A stretch of 34,903 nucleotides of DNA from assembly GCA_944375745.1 (NCBI GenBank), contig CALWAV010000052.1:1-34903 (forward strand), written 5' to 3'. Position 1 is the first letter of the stretch. Each line of letters begins with the position of its first letter. Of the stretch, positions 32,111 to 34,903 are shown piece after piece. The notes below the pieces were generated by a model. The model was not told the origin of the DNA, ran no database searches, and worked only from the letters and a program-made list of their open reading frames with translations. Source of the stretch: an uncultured Merdimonas sp. (GTDB taxonomy: Bacteria; Bacillota; Clostridia; Lachnospirales; Lachnospiraceae). The position numbers and the translations under genes were made by a program.

Positions 32111-33529
32111 TCATTTACCAGAAACCGTACCCCAGGCTTTTACAAGCCGGGCAGCCGCCTCGATAAGCTCCTGCTCAGAAAGCGTAGCGTAACCCAGAAG
32201 CACTGCCGCGCCGCTTTTCCAGCCTCTGCTCTCCTCGATAGTATATTCGGAAAGAGGATACACCCGGACCCGCTGCTCCCGGGCCCGCCGGATAACCTCT
32301 TCCTCCGGCATGCCATTGTTAAATTCCGCCAGCAGATGCACGCCGGCATTTTCCCCTCTGATCCGGCATACTCCGGACAGTTTCCGGAACTCACCCAGCA
32401 GAATGTCATGCTTTCTGCCGTAAATCCTTCTCATCCGGTTCAGATGGCGCTCAAAGTACCCTTCCTGAATAAACCGGTTCAGGACTATCTGATCAATCCG
32501 GGACACCGTGGAGGAAAAACGCAGGAGCCGTTTCTCACATTCCTTCATCAGAGTCTCCGGAAGCACCAGATAGCTGATGCGGATGCCGGGCGCAATGGAT
32601 TTGGAAAAGGTCCCCAGATAGATGACCCGGCCATTCCGGTCAGACCCCTGCAGGGCCGGAATCGGCTTTCCCTTATAGCGGAATTCACTGTCGTAATCGT
32701 CTTCGATCAGGTATCTGCCCTTCCGTTCCGAGGCCCATTTCAAAAGCTCCAGCCGGCGTTTGATAGGCATGACGATTCCCAGCGGATACTGGTGGGAAGG
32801 CATCACATAGGCCGTGTCTGCCCCGGAGGCTTCCAGCTGCTCCACGCTCATTCCCTGCCCGTCCACCGGAACCGTGGTCAGCCCAAAGCCAAGCTGTTCA
32901 AAAATGCGGTAGGCATGCTTGTATGTGGGGCTCTCCATGGCCACCCGGTGTCCTGTCCCCAGAACTGCCGCCAGAAGCATCAGAAGATAGTCATTTCCGG
33001 CCCCCAGCACCACCTGCTCCGGCCGGCAGCTGACGCCCCGGGCCTGGTGCAGATAACGGCTGATGGTCTCCCGAAGCTCCCATTCTCCCCTCGGATCGCC
33101 CAGCTGAAACAGCTCTCTTTTATCATCCAGAAGAACATTCCTCGTAAGCTTTCTCCAGACATCATAGGGAAAACTGTCCAGATCAATTCCGTTGGGCGTC
33201 AGATCGTAATCCCACAGAGAGCCTGTCTCCTCTTTTTTTTCCCTTTCCTGCACCTTTCCGGAATCCAGGCTGTAAAGCCCTTCTATCCGGCATACATAAT
33301 AGCCTTTGCAGGGAACTGCCTCCAGATACCCTTCCGACACCAGCTGCTCATAAGCCAGATCCACCGTGCTCCGGCTGACCTCCAGAGAGCTGCTGAGAGA
33401 TCGACTGGAGGGCAGCCGCTCTCCCGGGAGCAGCTGCCCTTCCTGTATTTCATGCTTGATATAGCTGTAGATCTGTTCATACAGAGGTCTGGACGCCTCC
33501 GCGTCAAGACTGATCGCAAGTTCACGCAT
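32111..33529 (-). CDS. MocR/GabR family transcriptional regulator (GntR HTH fused to aminotransferase fold)
   Basis: The 472-residue protein has an N-terminal GntR winged helix (about 10-80: PLYEQIYSYIKHEIQEGQLL, then LPSSRSLSSSLEVSRSTVDL). A linker (80-110) joins it to a type I aminotransferase domain. That domain keeps the PLP lysine, Lys310 in FSKSIAPGIRISY, plus EDDYDSEFRY and VVLGAGNDYLLMLL. MocR proteins sense PLP or amino-acid aldimines and regulate genes such as pdxST or gabTD. None of these is adjacent here; the neighbours are glnS upstream and trxA-trxB downstream, so the target is unknown. The ATG at 33529 follows TAAGGAG. Confidence 0.9.
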   Translation of the reverse strand: MRELAISLDAEASRPLYEQIYSYIKHEIQEGQLLPGERLPSSRSLSSSLEVSRSTVDLAYEQLVSEGYLEAVPCKGYYVCRIEGLYSLDSGKVQEREKKEETGSLWDYDLTPNGIDLDSFPYDVWRKLTRNVLLDDKRELFQLGDPRGEWELRETISRYLHQARGVSCRPEQVVLGAGNDYLLMLLAAVLGTGHRVAMESPTYKHAYRIFEQLGFGLTTVPVDGQGMSVEQLEASGADTAYVMPSHQYPLGIVMPIKRRLELLKWASERKGRYLIEDDYDSEFRYKGKPIPALQGSDRNGRVIYLGTFSKSIAPGIRISYLVLPETLMKECEKRLLRFSSTVSRIDQIVLNRFIQEGYFERHLNRMRRIYGRKHDILLGEFRKLSGVCRIRGENAGVHLLAEFNNGMPEEEVIRRAREQRVRVYPLSEYTIEESRGWKSGAAVLLGYATLSEQELIEAAARLVKAWGTVSGK

Positions 33530-33569
33530 CTTTTCTCCTTACTGTCCGTCCATGCCCCTGTACCGCTCC

Positions 33570-34903
33570 TTATGCCTTCGGCAGTTTAAAAGAGCTCTTC
33601 AGAGATACAATACGGTTGAAAACCAATCTCTCCGGAGTCGTATCCTTTGCGTCTACGCAGTAGAAACCGTTCCGCACAAACTGGAAGCTGTCGTAGGGCT
33701 TCGCGTCTGCCAGCCCCGGCTCCAGATAAGCATTTTCCACTACAGTCAGGGAATTGGGATTCAGATTCAGGCTTCCATCCTCATTGTAAACCCCCTTTTC
33801 CTCATCAATGATGTTCTCATACAGGCGTACCTGGGCTGTAACGGCATAGGGCGCCGGAACCCAGTGAATGGTGCCCTTTACCTTCCGTCCCGTAAAGCCG
33901 CTTCCGGCTTTTGTCTCCGGATCGTAGGTACAGTGTACCTCGGTAACCTTTCCTGTCTCATCCTTTACAAAGCTCTCGCATTTTACAAACTAGGCATGCA
34001 TCAGGCGGACCTCATTGCCCGGGAACAGCCGGAAATATTTCTTCGGCGGCTCCTCCATAAAGTCCTCACGCTCAATATACAGCTCCCGGCAGAAGGGAAT
34101 CTTCCGGCTGCCAAGCTCCTCATTTTCCAGGTTGTTGGCCGCGTCCAGATATTCCACCTGTCCTTCCGGATAATTGTCAATCACCAGCTTAATCGGGTCA
34201 AGCACAGCCATCATCCGGGGGCGCTTCATCTTCAGATCCTCGCGGATACAGTACTCCAGCATGGCGTAGTCCACAGAAGACTGGCTCTTGGAGATACCGC
34301 AGAGCTCCACAAACATCCGGATGGATTCCGGCGTGAAGCCCCGGCGCTTGAGAGCGGCAATGGAAACCAGGCGGGGATCATCCCAGCCGTCCACAATGCC
34401 TTCCTCCACCAGTTTTTTGATATACCGCTTTCCTGTCACCACGTTAGTCAGGTACAGCTTCGCAAACTCAATCTGACGGGGCGGATTGGGATACTCCAGT
34501 TCCCGGACTACCCAGTCGTACAGCGGACGGTGATCCTCAAACTCCAGGGTGCACAGAGAGTGGGTGATGCCCTCGATGGCGTCCTCAATGGGGTGGGCGA
34601 AATCATACATGGGATAAATGCACCATTTATCGCCGGTATTGTGGTGGGTCATATGAGCCACCCGGTAGATAATCGGATCACGCATATTGATATTCGGGCA
34701 AGCCATATCGATCTTTGCCCGGAGCCCCTTGCTTCCGTCGGGGAACTCTCCCGCCCGCATGCGGCGGAACAGATCCAGATTTTCCTCCACGCTCCGGTTC
34801 CGGTAAGGGCTTTCCTTTCCCGGCTCCGTCAGGGTTCCCCGGTATTCCCGGATCTCCTCCGCGGACAGATCGCATACAAAAGCTTTTCCCTTGCGGATCA
34901 GTT
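33570..34903 (-). pseudogene. glnS: glutaminyl-tRNA synthetase, 5' end outside window, interrupted by an in-frame TAG
   Basis: GlnRS charges tRNA-Gln. The visible part begins within the catalytic domain ([20 protein letters not shown]). It continues through [20 protein letters not shown] and [19 protein letters not shown] into the beta-barrel anticodon-binding domain. At 33990-33992 the frame meets TAG directly after RLMHA. The following 139 codons continue as clear GlnRS (FVKCESFVKDETGKV, then GTIHWVPAPYAVTAQVRLYE, then DSFQFVRNGFYCVDAKDTTP) to TAA at 33570. Homologues normally have Tyr at this point (NAYF), so one base change in TAC or TAT explains it. If real, the product loses much of the anticodon-binding domain. 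Sequencing error or amber suppression are alternatives. Confidence 0.85.

Noticed and set aside
31406..33589. A 727-codon open frame on the plus strand
   Set aside because: It lies antisense to trxB, trxA and the MocR gene, crosses all their boundaries, has no ribosome binding site and encodes low-plausibility His/Pro/Leu-rich sequence. It is a codon-bias shadow.
33990..33992. TAG reassigned to an amino acid in this organism
   Set aside because: At least nine genes here (minE, minC, PBP2, mreC, radC, DUF4321, miaA, DUF5717, trxA) end in TAG at their normal family length, so TAG is an ordinary stop. Only gene-specific bypass remains possible.
1..34903. Mobile elements, CRISPR arrays, tRNA or rRNA genes
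   Set aside because: No transposase or integrase motifs, no regularly spaced repeats, and no cloverleaf or conserved rRNA sequence were seen. The intergenic gaps are all under about 300 bp and are filled by promoters, terminators and leaders.

Overview
The window looks like chromosomal core sequence from an anaerobic Firmicute of the Lachnospiraceae (Clostridia). The reasons are strong AGGAGG-type ribosome binding sites, the order DUF4321-radC-mreBCD-PBP2-minCDE-rodA-mgsA, low-GC promoters between moderately GC-rich genes, and a DUF5716/DUF5717 gene set that I associate with this family. Almost everything is on the minus strand. Only a PLP aminotransferase and a small acidic membrane-anchored protein are on the plus strand. 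I see no rRNA, tRNA, CRISPR array, insertion sequence or phage gene.

Reading each operon in its own (minus) direction. (1) 9560 down to 1 is a cell-shape and division-site operon: DUF4321, radC, mreB, mreC, mreD, PBP2, minC, minD, minE, rodA and mgsA (cut by the window edge), driven by an extended -10 promoter at 9649-9657. It joins the lateral-wall elongation machinery to the Min system. (2) 14909 down to 9752 is miaA, a methionine-gamma-lyase-family PLP enzyme and two FAD proteins (BaiN/HI0933 type and COG2509 type), with 4-nt overlaps among the last three genes. (3) 17456 down to 15042 is a polar amino-acid ABC importer with a good promoter and a good terminator. (4) 22193 down to 17654 is a three-gene operon of unknown function: DUF5717, DUF5716 and a TPR-like protein. 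Reading DUF5716 by eye, it resembles a compact, degenerate Hsp70 with both the ATPase-fold landmarks and a substrate-binding-like beta domain. I regard this operon as the best candidate for an undescribed system.

(5) A HisC/CobD-like aminotransferase at 22304-23398 (+) diverges from operon 4 through interleaved promoters. (6) 26847 down to 23473 is maf, two HAD phosphatases, a small unknown protein and a PrsA-like foldase lipoprotein, ending at a bidirectional terminator. (7) A small acidic protein lies at 27122-27442 (+). (8) 30574 down to 27530 is a YfcC-family transporter followed by an isoaspartyl dipeptidase, with an ARG-box-like palindrome in the promoter. (9) 33529 down to 30794 is a MocR-type regulator, a thioredoxin with an unusual CVYC active site, and thioredoxin reductase. 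(10) At the right edge is glutaminyl-tRNA synthetase, interrupted by one in-frame TAG where a tyrosine codon would be expected. TAG is an ordinary stop codon for many genes here, so this is either a real nonsense mutation or a sequence error.

All functional calls come from reading motifs and gene order. No database search or structure prediction was run.
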